DNA from: UBA5018 sp044356735
GTDB lineage: Bacteria; Cyanobacteriota; Cyanobacteriia; PCC-6307; Cyanobiaceae
Reading direction: 5' to 3'
NCBI GenBank assembly: GCA_044356735.1
Contig: JBIKVR010000001.1
Location: 13,278 to 77,277, forward strand
DNA length: 64,000 nucleotides
A program made the translations under genes and the position numbers. The notes below the pieces were generated by a model. That model was given only the letters and a program-made list of their open reading frames with translations. It searched no databases and had not been told where the DNA came from. Position 1 is the first letter of the stretch. Each line of letters begins with the position of its first letter. Shown here one piece after another: positions 33,180 to 41,505 of this stretch.

Positions 33180-34586
33180 TTAGGCAGTAGTTAGCTCGGC
33201 AGCTGGCAGCTCGGAATCAGTGGGTTCGGAGCCTTGTTGAAGCACCTGTTCCAGGACCAGGAGGTCGGCGTCGGTGATCTTGGTCTGCATCGGGCAGTGC
33301 TTGGGACCGCACATCGAGCAGAATTCCGCCTGCTTGTAGATATCTGCCGGCAGGGTTTCATCGTGGTATTCCCGGGCCCGCTCGGGATCCAGGGAAAGAT
33401 CGAACTGCTTGTTCCAGTCGAAGGCGTAGCGGGCGCGGCTGAGTTCATCATCGCGATCGCGGGCACCGGGGCGATGGCGGGCGATATCGGCGGCGTGGGC
33501 GGCAATTTTGTAGGCGATCAAGCCATTGCGCACATCTTCTGGATTGGGCAGGCCGAGGTGTTCCTTCGGGGTCACATAGCAGAGCATGGCAGTGCCATAC
33601 CAGCCGGCCATGGCGGCACCAATGGCGCTGGTGATGTGGTCGTAGCCGGGGGCGATATCTGTAACCAGAGGGCCGAGCACATAGAAGGGTGCCTCGGAGC
33701 ATTCCTCCATCTGCTTCTTGACATTGAACTCAATTTGATCCATCGGCACATGGCCAGGACCCTCCACCATCACCTGCACATCGTGCTGCCAGGCGCGGCG
33801 GGTCAACTCACCGAGGGTTTTGAGTTCAGCCAGCTGGGCCTCGTCGGAGGCGTCGTGCAGACAGCCGGGCCGCAGCGAATCGCCTAGTGAGAAGCTGCAG
33901 TCGTAGCGCTTGAAGATTTCGCAAATATCATCAAAACGGCTGAACAGGGGATTTTGGCGGTGGTGGTAGAGCATCCACTGGGCCAGAATGCCGCCGCCGC
34001 GGCTAACGATGCCGGTGATGCGGCCCTTCACCTTGGGCAGGTGCTCGATCAGCAAACCGGCGTGGATGGTCTGGTAATCGACCCCCTGCTGGCAATGCTT
34101 CTCGATGATATGCAAAAAGTCGTCTTCCGTGAGTTTCTCGATGCTGCCGTGGACACTCTCCAGCGCCTGATACACCGGCACCGTGCCAATTGGCACCGGC
34201 GAGGCATTGATGATCGCCGTGCGCACCTCATCGAGATTAACGCCACCGGTGGATAGATCCATCACCGTGTCAGCGCCATATTTTATCGACATCTCCAGCT
34301 TTTTGAGTTCTTCACTCACGTCACTGGCGTTAGGAGAGGCGCCAAGATTGGCGTTCACCTTGCACCTGGAGGCGATGCCAATGGCCATCGGCTCTAGATT
34401 TGGGTGATTGATATTGGCCGGGATAATCATGCGGCCCCGGGCCACCTCTTCCATCACCAGAGATTCCGGCAGGTTTTCCCGCTTGGCCACGTGGGCCATC
34501 TCCTCGGTAATTACACCCTTACGGGCATAATGCATCTGGGAAACATTGCTGTGGCCCAGGCGTTTCTCGATCCAAGCGCTGCGCAT
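33180..34586 (-). CDS. thiC: Phosphomethylpyrimidine synthase
   Basis: Radical-SAM enzyme converting aminoimidazole ribotide to HMP phosphate for thiamine. The 468 residues include MHYARKGVITEEM, NINHPNLEPMAIG, VNANLGASP, DTVMDLSTGG, GVDYQTIHAG, IVSRGGGILAQWML, MVEGPGHVPMDQI, LGPLVTDIAPGYDHITSAIG and the C-terminal cluster motif CSMCGPKHC. Length and start fit cyanobacterial ThiC. A TPP riboswitch lies upstream, so expression should fall when thiamine diphosphate is plentiful. Confidence 0.97.
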   Translation of the reverse strand: MRSAWIEKRLGHSNVSQMHYARKGVITEEMAHVAKRENLPESLVMEEVARGRMIIPANINHPNLEPMAIGIASRCKVNANLGASPNASDVSEELKKLEMSIKYGADTVMDLSTGGVNLDEVRTAIINASPVPIGTVPVYQALESVHGSIEKLTEDDFLHIIEKHCQQGVDYQTIHAGLLIEHLPKVKGRITGIVSRGGGILAQWMLYHHRQNPLFSRFDDICEIFKRYDCSFSLGDSLRPGCLHDASDEAQLAELKTLGELTRRAWQHDVQVMVEGPGHVPMDQIEFNVKKQMEECSEAPFYVLGPLVTDIAPGYDHITSAIGAAMAGWYGTAMLCYVTPKEHLGLPNPEDVRNGLIAYKIAAHAADIARHRPGARDRDDELSRARYAFDWNKQFDLSLDPERAREYHDETLPADIYKQAEFCSMCGPKHCPMQTKITDADLLVLEQVLQQGSEPTDSELPAAELTTA

Positions 34587-34660
34587 GATGGGCTATGGCG
34601 AAGGGGGTGCCGTGACGGCAACAGTGCCGACGCGGTGGAGGGGCGCAGCTGGAGTTCCTT

Positions 34661-34747
34661 CTCACTTCCCTGCGCCGGCATGACCCGGATCAGGTTCGGA
34701 GGGTGTGATCTCAGCCCTAGGCCCTGGCGGGCCGGGCACCCCTAGTG
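34661..34747 (-). promoter_or_regulatory. TPP (THI-box) riboswitch upstream of thiC
   Basis: On the minus strand the segment reads CACTAGGGGTGCCC, then GGGCTGAGATCACACCCTCC, GAACCTGATCCGGGTCATGC and CGGCGCAGGGAAGTGAGAAG. The core CTGAGA, ACCC, GAACCTGATC-GG-TAATGCC and GCGnAGGGAAG consensus of the thiamine pyrophosphate aptamer is clear. It ends about 75 nt before the thiC ATG. Control is probably at translation or RNA stability, since no separate terminator hairpin with a T-run was seen. Confidence 0.95.
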
Positions 34748-35132
34748 ACCATGGCAACCTAGCAACAGCCAACCAAGCTGCGGCAAGCTGATCTGGAGGC
34801 CCATTGAATCGCCTGGTCGTCTGGGGCGCCAAAGACACCAAGCTGCCACGGCGAAGTTCCCCCGGGCAGCGGCGGAGCAACCCCCCAGCCAGAGGCTCCT
34901 AGATACGCCCAAGGCCCCATGCCAGCAGCGCGCCCCTAGCCCCCAAGAGGCCCAGAGCAACCAAGGGGCCGTTGGGGTTGTCATGCCCCTGACCTTTAGG
35001 ACTGGAAATTCCAGCCAGGCCAAAGCAACCTGAACGGAGCTTTCTTGCGATTATCCAGGCATCGCCGCCGCTGGTGGTTGGCCGGGGCAGTTCGCCCATA
35101 GGCTGGGTGGATGTGATGAGGCAGGGTTTTTG
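34748..35132. other. Intergenic region between thiC riboswitch and sbtA
   Basis: The 385 bp carry the diverging promoters of thiC and sbtA. No gene or RNA is recognised. A perfect odd palindrome CTGGAAATTCCAG is at 35002-35014 and recurs at 35223-35235 within the sbtA coding start; it may be a regulator site or chance. Several short GGGGC/GCCCC runs occur near 34930-34975. Confidence 0.4.
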
Positions 35133-36125
35133 ATGGAAACCAGCCTGGTGTTGCAAAACCTGCTCTCCCCGCCGGTTCTGTTTTTCTTTCTCGGGGTGAT
35201 CGCCGTATTGGTGGGTTCGGATCTGGAAATTCCAGCACCGCTACCCAAACTGTTTTCGCTCTACCTGCTGCTGTCGATCGGCTTTCGCGGTGGCCTGGAG
35301 CTGGCCCACAGCGGCCTGGGGGGCCAGGTGCTGCCCACGATCATCGCGGCGGTATTGATGTCGATGATAGTGCCGCTCTACAGCTTTGCCGCCCTAAGGC
35401 TAAAGCTCGATGCCTTCAATGCCTCCGCCATCGCCGCCACCTACGGCTCCATCAGTGCGGTGACCTTCATCACTGCCCAGAGCTTTTTAGAGAGCCAAAA
35501 GCTCTCATTTGATGGCTTCATGGTGGCGGCCCTGGCCTTGATGGAATCGCCGGCGATCATCGTCGGCCTGCTGATGGTGAAGTTGGCCACCGCTCAGAAG
35601 CGTCCCGATGAAAAGGGAATGCGCTGGGGCGCGGTGCTGCACGAGGCCTTCTTGAACAGCTCGGTATTCCTGCTGCTGGGCAGCCTGGTAATCGGCATCC
35701 TGGTGGCCCTGAACAGCCCTAGCAATGTGGAAAAGATGGCGCCTTTCACCGAAAAGCTATTTTACGGCGCCCTTAGCTTCTTCCTGCTCGACATGGGCAT
35801 TGTGGCCGCCCAACGGCTCAGCGACCTGCGCAAAGCCGGGGCATTTTTGATCGGCTTCTCAATAATCATGCCCCTATTCAATGCCGTGATCGGCGTGCTG
35901 ATTGCCAGCGCCATTGGCCTGCCGTCGGGAGATGCGCTGCTGTTCGTGGTGCTCTGCGCCAGCGCTTCTTACATCGCTGTGCCGGCGGCCATGCGCATGA
36001 CGGTGCCCGAGGCCAACCCCAGCCTCTATATCTCCACGGCGTTGGGGGTAACCTTCCCCTTCAACATCATTGTGGGTATCCCCATCTACATGGCCCTAGT
36101 AAACAAACTTATCCCCGCCTCTTAA
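35133..36125 (+). CDS. sbtA: Sodium-dependent bicarbonate transporter SbtA
   Basis: High-affinity HCO3-/Na+ symporter of the carbon-concentrating mechanism. 330 residues, with ten hydrophobic helices in two repeats: the first opens LLSPPVLFFFLGVIAVLVGS and includes LYLLLSIGFRGGLELA; ATYGSISAVTFITAQSFLE and FMVAALALMESPAIIVGLL follow; the second has LFYGALSFFLLDMGIVAAQR and VLCASASYIAVPAAMRMTVP. These match SbtA closely. ATG 35133 is preceded by a possible TTG. sbtB follows after 14 nt, as in other cyanobacteria. Confidence 0.95.
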   Translation: METSLVLQNLLSPPVLFFFLGVIAVLVGSDLEIPAPLPKLFSLYLLLSIGFRGGLELAHSGLGGQVLPTIIAAVLMSMIVPLYSFAALRLKLDAFNASAIAATYGSISAVTFITAQSFLESQKLSFDGFMVAALALMESPAIIVGLLMVKLATAQKRPDEKGMRWGAVLHEAFLNSSVFLLLGSLVIGILVALNSPSNVEKMAPFTEKLFYGALSFFLLDMGIVAAQRLSDLRKAGAFLIGFSIIMPLFNAVIGVLIASAIGLPSGDALLFVVLCASASYIAVPAAMRMTVPEANPSLYISTALGVTFPFNIIVGIPIYMALVNKLIPAS

Positions 36126-36139
36126 AACCAGATTCAGCT

Positions 36140-36421
36140 ATGAAACGTCTTGATCTGATTCTCAGCGAACGCGAACTAGACAGCATCCTCAAGGTGATAG
36201 ATGCCGCCGGTGCGCCTGGCTATTCGGTAATCAAGCACGTTACCGGCAGGGGCCCCCATGGGGCGGTTTCCGATTCGATGGACTTCAGCGGCCTAGGCGC
36301 CAATGCCCACGTGATCGTATTTTGCAAACCCGAAATCCTGCCAGCCATCCGAGAAAAGGTGCAGCCGCTGCTCGATTACTACGGTGGTGTGGCCTTTGTT
36401 AGCGATGCTGAGCCGCTATAA
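36140..36421 (+). CDS. sbtB: PII-like regulator SbtB
   Basis: Trimeric PII-like protein that binds adenine nucleotides and controls SbtA. 93 residues with the ferredoxin-like PII core: MKRLDLILSERELDSILKVI, GAPGYSVIKHVTGRGPHGAV, VIVFCKPEILPAIREKVQPL and YYGGVAFVSDAEPL at the end. The C-terminal Cys-containing loop (CGPxGC) found in the Synechocystis protein is absent, as I recall for Cyanobium-type SbtB, so redox control through that loop is not expected here. Confidence 0.92.
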   Translation: MKRLDLILSERELDSILKVIDAAGAPGYSVIKHVTGRGPHGAVSDSMDFSGLGANAHVIVFCKPEILPAIREKVQPLLDYYGGVAFVSDAEPL

Positions 36422-36458
36422 GCCGAGCAGCTGTGATCCGAGCCGCTGTAAATGATTA

Positions 36459-36511
36459 GGCCCAGAGCCAACAGCATTGCAATCACCCTGACACTGGGCC
36501 AGCGTTTTTAT
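36459..36511 (+). terminator. Terminator-like hairpin after sbtB
   Basis: GGCCCAG (36459-36465) can pair with CTGGGCC (36494-36500), followed by AGCG and a T5 run (36505-36509). The 28-nt loop is large, so this is moderate evidence. It lies between convergent sbtB and the lipoprotein gene. Confidence 0.45.
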
Positions 36512-36529
36512 TCAATGCCGCTGGCGGCC

Positions 36530-36967
36530 CTACTGGGCCAGCATTGCCTGCAGCGCATCAATCAAACCAGTGATCGCCGAACTAGCGGCGGCGGCATCGG
36601 CTTTGGTGCCGGCCGCGAAGCTGCCGATCACGGCGTTGGCGGCCTTCTCGATAGCGGGCCAGCTGTCGCCAGCCAGGGGCTGGATCAGCGGGGCCGCCTT
36701 GGCCCAGAGGGGTTGGAAGCCAGCCATGCTGGCGGCGGCGGTGGCCCAGTTGCCCGCCTTCAGTTGAGCCTTACCTTGCTGGAGCAGCTCGAGTAAAGGA
36801 GCCAGGGCTGGCGCCAGGGCCGCCCGGGCAGCATCTTGGGCCGCGATCTTGGCGGATTCAGTTACACCGTTGACGGCATTTTGGCCGATGGAGCAGCCGC
36901 TGAGGCCCAGGGCGGCGGTGGCGGCCACCAGGGCCATGCTGGCGCTGAGCAGGCGTGGGATCCGCAT
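36530..36967 (-). CDS. Small helical lipoprotein of unknown function
   Basis: A protein of 145 residues from ATG 36967. The signal peptide MRIPRLLSASMALVAATAAL leads to a lipobox LGLSGC, so it should be lipid-anchored in the envelope. The mature part is Ala-rich and helical (AKIAAQDAARAALAPALAPL, LLQQGKAQLKAGNWATAAAS). No family is recognised. Sits alone between sbtB and acnB. Confidence 0.65.
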   Translation of the reverse strand: MRIPRLLSASMALVAATAALGLSGCSIGQNAVNGVTESAKIAAQDAARAALAPALAPLLELLQQGKAQLKAGNWATAAASMAGFQPLWAKAAPLIQPLAGDSWPAIEKAANAVIGSFAAGTKADAAAASSAITGLIDALQAMLAQ

Positions 36968-37090
36968 GGGAGCAGAGGGGAGGATCTCCCCCAAAGCCTA
37001 TGCAGCCAAGCGCTGGTTGGGGTTTTTTACAGATTTTCGCAAGCCTTGTTAGCCAAGGGCGGCCAGGGATGCCGGCCTTGGCCCTGGGGC

Positions 37091-39733
37091 TCACACTCCC
37101 GCCAGCACCTGCGCCTCCGCCTCGGCGCTCACCACCCGGCCCTGCTCCTCAAAACCCTCGATCTGATCGAAGTTGAGGTAGCGATAAAGCCGTTCGCCGT
37201 TGGGGTCGATCTTGGCGGCGGCGATCGCCAGGTATTGCTGCTTGGAGGGAATACGCCCCAGCTGGGCGCAGACAGCCGCCAGTTCGGCGCTGCCCAGATA
37301 CACCTGGGCGCCATTACCGAGGCGATTATTAAAATTACGGGTGCTGGTGGAAAACACGCTGGTGTTGTCCTCAACCCGCGCCTGGTTGCCCATGCACAGG
37401 GAACAGCCAGGCATCTCCATGCGACTGCCAGCCGCCTCAAAGATGGCGTAGTAACCCTCCTCCTTGAGCTTCTGCTCATCCATGCGGGTGGGCGGGCACA
37501 CCCACAGCCGCGCCTGATTGGCCCCCTGGCCCTCCAAAACGGTGGCGGCGGCGCGGTAGTGGCCGATGTTGGTCATACAGGAGCCGATGAACACCTCATC
37601 GATCCGCTCACCGGCCACATCGCTTAGCAGTTTTACGTTGTCTGGATCATTGGGGCAGGCCAGGATCGGTTCGGTGAGCTGATCGAGGTCAATCTCGATC
37701 ACAGCGGCATACTCTGCATCGGCGTCAGCCTCCATCAGCACTGGCTTATCCAGCCAGGCCTGCATCGCCTTGATGCGGCGGGCCAGGGTGCGGGCATCGC
37801 TGTAACCACGGGCGATCATGTTTTTCATCAGCGCCACATTGCTGCGCAGGTATTCACTCACCGTTTCCACCGAAAGCTTGATCGTGCTGCCGGCGCAACT
37901 GCGCTCGGCGGTGGCGTCGGTGAGTTCAAAAGCCTGCTCAAGTTTGAGATCTGGCAAGCCTTCTATCTCCATGATCCGGCCAGAGAAGATATTCTTTTTG
38001 TTCGCTTTTTCCACCGTGAGCAGCCCCTGCTGAATTGCCACATAGGGGATGGCATTCACCACATCCCGCAGGGTGACGCCGGGTTGCAGTGCACCGGAAA
38101 AGCGCACCAGCACCGATTCGGGCATGTCCAGGGGCATGGCGCCGATGGCCGCCGCGAAGGCCACCAGGCCGGAGCCGGCCGGGAAGGAGATGCCGAGCGG
38201 AAAGCGGGTGTGGCTATCGCCGCCGGTGCCAACGGTATCGGGCAGCAGCAGGCGATTCAGCCAGCTGTGAATGATGCCATCGCCGGGCCGCAGGGCTACG
38301 CCACCGCGGGAGCTGATGAAATCGGGCAGTTCGACGTGGGTTTTGAGATCCACCGGCTTGGGGTAGGCGGCGGTGTGACAGAAGCTCTGCATCACCAGAT
38401 CGGCCGAGAAGCCAAGGCAGGCCAGTTCCTTCATCTCATCGCGGGTCATCGGCCCGGTGGTGTCCTGGCTGCCAACGGTGGTCATCAAGGGCTCGCAGCT
38501 GCTGCCGGGGCGCACGCCGACCAGGCCGCAGGCCTTGCCCACCATCTTCTGGGCCAGGGTGTAGCCCTTGCCGCTGTCGGCGGGGGCGACGGGACGGATG
38601 AACAGCTCGCTGGCCGGTAGACCCAGCTGGGCGCGCACCTTGTCGGTGAGGGAGCGGCCAATCAACAGAGGAATGCGGCCGCCGGCGCGCACCTCATCGG
38701 CGATGGTGCTGGGCTTGAGCTGGAACCGGGCCAGGATTTCACCGGCGCCGGGCTGGCCGGCGGCTCGCTCGATCGTGCCGGCATAGGGGCGAATGGTGAT
38801 TACATCGCCGGAAGCCAAGGCCGAAACGTCGCATTCAACCGGCAGGGCGCCAGAATCTTCCGCCGTATTAAAAAAGATCGGCGCAATTTTGCCACCGAGG
38901 ATCACCCCGCCGCTGCGCTTATTCGGCACATGGGGAATATCGCTGCCGATATGCCATAGCACCGAATTGATCGCCGATTTACGCGAGCTGCCGGTACCCA
39001 CCACATCGCCCACATAGGCCAGCGGATGGCCCTTTTGCTTCAGTTCAGCGATCAGGGCCAGGCCCGCCGGCATGCGGGTTTCCAGCATGGCGTTGGCATG
39101 CAGGGGAATATCGGGGCGGGTGGTGGCGTGGGTGGCGGGGGAGAGGTCGTCGGTGTTGGTTTCGCCCTCCACCTTGAACACCGTCACGGTGATCTCGGCT
39201 GGCAGTTCCGGCTTGGCGGTGAACCAGTCGGCGGCGGCCCAGCTGTCCACCACCCGCTGGGCGTAGGGGTTGGTGGCCGCCAGCTCGATCACGTCGTGGA
39301 AGGCGTCGTAGACCAGCAGCGTGCGGCTGAGGCCCGCTGCGGCCTGGCTGGCGATGGCGGCATCGCCGTGGGCCAGCAGGGCGATCAGGGCGGAGACGTT
39401 GTAGCCACCGATCATCGTGGCCAGCAGGTTTACGGCCTCCAATGGGCTCACCAGCGGACTGCTGACGGTGCCCTGGGCGATGGCGCTCAACCAGCCGGCC
39501 TTCACATAGGCGGCCTCATCCACCCCCGGCGGGATGCGCTCGCTGAGCAACTCCAACAAAAAGGCCTCCTCCCCGGCGGGGGGCTGCCGCAACAGCTCGG
39601 TGAGGGCCTGGGCCTGGGGGGCACTCAGGGGCAGGGGCGGCACCCCCAGGGCCTGGCGCTCGGCGGCGGCGGCCCGGTAGCTGGGCAGCAACTCAGCTGG
39701 GGCAAGGGGAGTGGCTAGGGGGGCGACGCTCAT
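37091..39733 (-). CDS. acnB: Aconitate hydratase B
   Basis: TCA-cycle enzyme interconverting citrate and isocitrate through a 4Fe-4S cluster. 880 residues from ATG 39733 (MSVAPLATPLAPAELLPSYR); a longer in-frame start at 39802 adds unlikely sequence. Landmarks: the N-terminal HEAT-like domain, YVGDVVGTGSSRKSAINSVL, GVRPGSSCEPLMTTVGSQDT, GGDSHTRFPLGISFPAGSG, IGSCMTNIGHYRAAATVLEG and the cluster cysteines in GCSLCMGNQARV. Stop at 37091. Confidence 0.97.
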   Translation of the reverse strand: MSVAPLATPLAPAELLPSYRAAAAERQALGVPPLPLSAPQAQALTELLRQPPAGEEAFLLELLSERIPPGVDEAAYVKAGWLSAIAQGTVSSPLVSPLEAVNLLATMIGGYNVSALIALLAHGDAAIASQAAAGLSRTLLVYDAFHDVIELAATNPYAQRVVDSWAAADWFTAKPELPAEITVTVFKVEGETNTDDLSPATHATTRPDIPLHANAMLETRMPAGLALIAELKQKGHPLAYVGDVVGTGSSRKSAINSVLWHIGSDIPHVPNKRSGGVILGGKIAPIFFNTAEDSGALPVECDVSALASGDVITIRPYAGTIERAAGQPGAGEILARFQLKPSTIADEVRAGGRIPLLIGRSLTDKVRAQLGLPASELFIRPVAPADSGKGYTLAQKMVGKACGLVGVRPGSSCEPLMTTVGSQDTTGPMTRDEMKELACLGFSADLVMQSFCHTAAYPKPVDLKTHVELPDFISSRGGVALRPGDGIIHSWLNRLLLPDTVGTGGDSHTRFPLGISFPAGSGLVAFAAAIGAMPLDMPESVLVRFSGALQPGVTLRDVVNAIPYVAIQQGLLTVEKANKKNIFSGRIMEIEGLPDLKLEQAFELTDATAERSCAGSTIKLSVETVSEYLRSNVALMKNMIARGYSDARTLARRIKAMQAWLDKPVLMEADADAEYAAVIEIDLDQLTEPILACPNDPDNVKLLSDVAGERIDEVFIGSCMTNIGHYRAAATVLEGQGANQARLWVCPPTRMDEQKLKEEGYYAIFEAAGSRMEMPGCSLCMGNQARVEDNTSVFSTSTRNFNNRLGNGAQVYLGSAELAAVCAQLGRIPSKQQYLAIAAAKIDPNGERLYRYLNFDQIEGFEEQGRVVSAEAEAQVLAGV

Positions 39734-39865
39734 CTCGGGCTTGCCAGCGGTATTTGTCCCCATTTTCAGGGCTGGGGGAGCCAACTCCCGTGTAGATGGC
39801 AACGGTTGGAGCGAACAGCCGCCACTAAATGCTGGTGAGAGCTGGAGATGCCGGCGGCAGCATGA

Positions 39866-40147
39866 TCAGGGGGCCAGCTGCCGCCGATAGATCCGCTCCA
39901 CTTCAGCCACCGCCTTGAGGATCGGGGCATCGAGGGAATCGATCCAATCCGCCACTCCCCGGGTCAGCCCCAGGCTGGAGCCCCCCCGGGAAGCTTCCAG
40001 GGTGCCGGAGAGGGCCTGCTGGCGCACGGCCAACAGCGCCGCCAGCAGCTGATCAACATCACTTGCCCGGGGGCCGGAAGACATGGCTCGGGCAATGGCC
40101 AGGGCTTCGTCAATGCGCTGGATCAGCTCAACGGGGGGTGACTGCAT
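39866..40147 (-). CDS. Hypothetical protein
   Basis: A protein of 93 residues from ATG 40147 (MQSPPVELIQRIDEALAIAR), with helical segments DVDQLLAALLAVRQQALSGT and ILKAVAEVERIYRRQL. No motif, signal or membrane segment. It overlaps the 3' end of the secreted-protein gene by 20 nt on the same strand, suggesting an operon. Codon pattern fits real coding sequence; the family is not known to me. Confidence 0.55.
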   Translation of the reverse strand: MQSPPVELIQRIDEALAIARAMSSGPRASDVDQLLAALLAVRQQALSGTLEASRGGSSLGLTRGVADWIDSLDAPILKAVAEVERIYRRQLAP

Positions 40148-40637
40148 TTTGGTCGGGACAGACAAAGGGGTTTACGGCCAGATCTGGGCCATCCACCCAG
40201 ACAAAAGCGGTCTGGCTACGGATGTTGTCAATGTTCAGATAGGTCTGCTGACCACCACCCGGGTAACAGGAGACAGGCGCCTGGGGGCCAGCAATTCCCT
40301 GGTAGATCACGGTGCCAGCCGGCAGGGTTACCGATAGCATTTTCTTGGCGCTGTTACCCCAAGCCTGATTGAGCGCCAATCGCTTAATCACCGTAGTATT
40401 GAGATCGAACTGATCGGTGGTCAGGTAACGTCCTTGATTATACTTTGGATCACTGTAATAGCGAAAGAATGTCTGGGGCATCCTCAGGGTTGTTTTTATA
40501 CACTTGGAATCGAGAAAGGTGGCGGCAATATCTGGCGGGAGCGGGCAAGCCGCCGCATCCTGAGCCCGTAGCGGCAAGGGCGCCAGGGCAAGACCTAGGC
40601 AGAAAAACTGGGCGGCACTCAGGGCGCGAAAGTTCAT
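40128..40637 (-). CDS. Secreted hypothetical protein
   Basis: A protein of 169 residues from ATG 40637. The signal peptide MNFRALSAAQFFCLGLALAP ends at LRAQDA, giving a periplasmic or exported product. The mature part has four cysteines (ACPLPPD, DSKCIKT, VSCYPGG, PFVCPDQ) suitable for two disulfides, and YLTTDQFDLNTTVIKRLALN. No recognised family. Confidence 0.65.
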   Translation of the reverse strand: MNFRALSAAQFFCLGLALAPLPLRAQDAAACPLPPDIAATFLDSKCIKTTLRMPQTFFRYYSDPKYNQGRYLTTDQFDLNTTVIKRLALNQAWGNSAKKMLSVTLPAGTVIYQGIAGPQAPVSCYPGGGQQTYLNIDNIRSQTAFVWVDGPDLAVNPFVCPDQNAVTPR

Positions 40638-40842
40638 GGCGGCAATCAACCGAGCTGTGGTACGGGCGACCCAGGGCACAGCGGCCAACCAGATCGTGGC
40701 CAGAGACTATTAACGAGGCCACATCTTTTGAATTTCAGGATACAAACTGTTGCAGTGGCCAACGGCCTGATGCCAGCCTGCTCAAAGTTCAGTTACAGAG
40801 TGCAAGCGGACGCCGCAACTGCCGGATGCAACTGCCAGCCGC

Positions 40843-41259
40843 TCAATCTGCGGCTCCAGGCTTGGCGCCCCCGCAGTCCTGCCAGCTCTGCAACAGTCGC
40901 GCCAGCTCTGCTTTCATGGCGATGAGCTCTTGGATGCGCTCATCAATGGAGGCCACTTTAGTGGCGATGCTGTCTTTCAATACGGAACAATTGCAGACCC
41001 CTGCCCGGCGTACTTCCAGGATTCGAGCCAATTCAGAGATTGATACATCCATCGCCCTAAGCGCACGGATGATCACCAGCTCGGCAAGGCTCTCTGCACT
41101 GAACAAGCGGTAGCCGCCCTCGGAACGACCAGTGGGCAGCAGCAGCCCCTGGTCGCAATAGAAGCGAATCGTTTTCACCGAAAGGCCTGTGAGCTTGGCC
41201 ACCTCACCGATACGAAAAACGGGAGCCTGGCCAGGCGAGCCAGATGGCTGGCGAGCCAT
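40843..41259 (-). CDS. MerR-family transcriptional regulator
   Basis: DNA-binding regulator of 138 residues. The N-terminal winged helix FRIGEVAKLTGLSVKTIRFYCDQGLL is typical, followed by SEGGYRLFSAESLAELVIIR and a dimerisation helix. A CxC pair (GVCNCSVLKDSI) sits at the start of the C-terminal coil and another Cys near the end (SWQDCGG), so it may sense a metal or redox state like CueR/ZntR/SoxR relatives, though no exact match to one type. Its target could be the adjacent membrane fusion gene, transcribed in the same direction upstream. Confidence 0.85.
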   Translation of the reverse strand: MARQPSGSPGQAPVFRIGEVAKLTGLSVKTIRFYCDQGLLLPTGRSEGGYRLFSAESLAELVIIRALRAMDVSISELARILEVRRAGVCNCSVLKDSIATKVASIDERIQELIAMKAELARLLQSWQDCGGAKPGAAD

Positions 41260-41505
41260 CGGCAAACACTCCATCTGATCAACACTCTCGAACTATAGGC
41301 AGTGCCGCGCAAAAGCCGTCAAACCCATGGGCAAGAACAATCCGCACAGCTGAAATTTCTTCACTTGATCGATTTGCCTCACTTGATAGCGAACCGCTGA
41401 GCACCGGGAAGTGCAGAAAATGCCACGACACCCAGAGAAAGGTGAACAGAAACGCCATCCCTACAGCGGGGAGAAGGGATCGATTGGGGCAGCGAAATCA
41501 GATAT

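Noticed and set aside
39026..39718. 230-codon plus-strand frame opposite acnB
   Set aside because: Antisense shadow of a clear aconitase gene; composition is Gly/Gln/His-rich with no family pattern.
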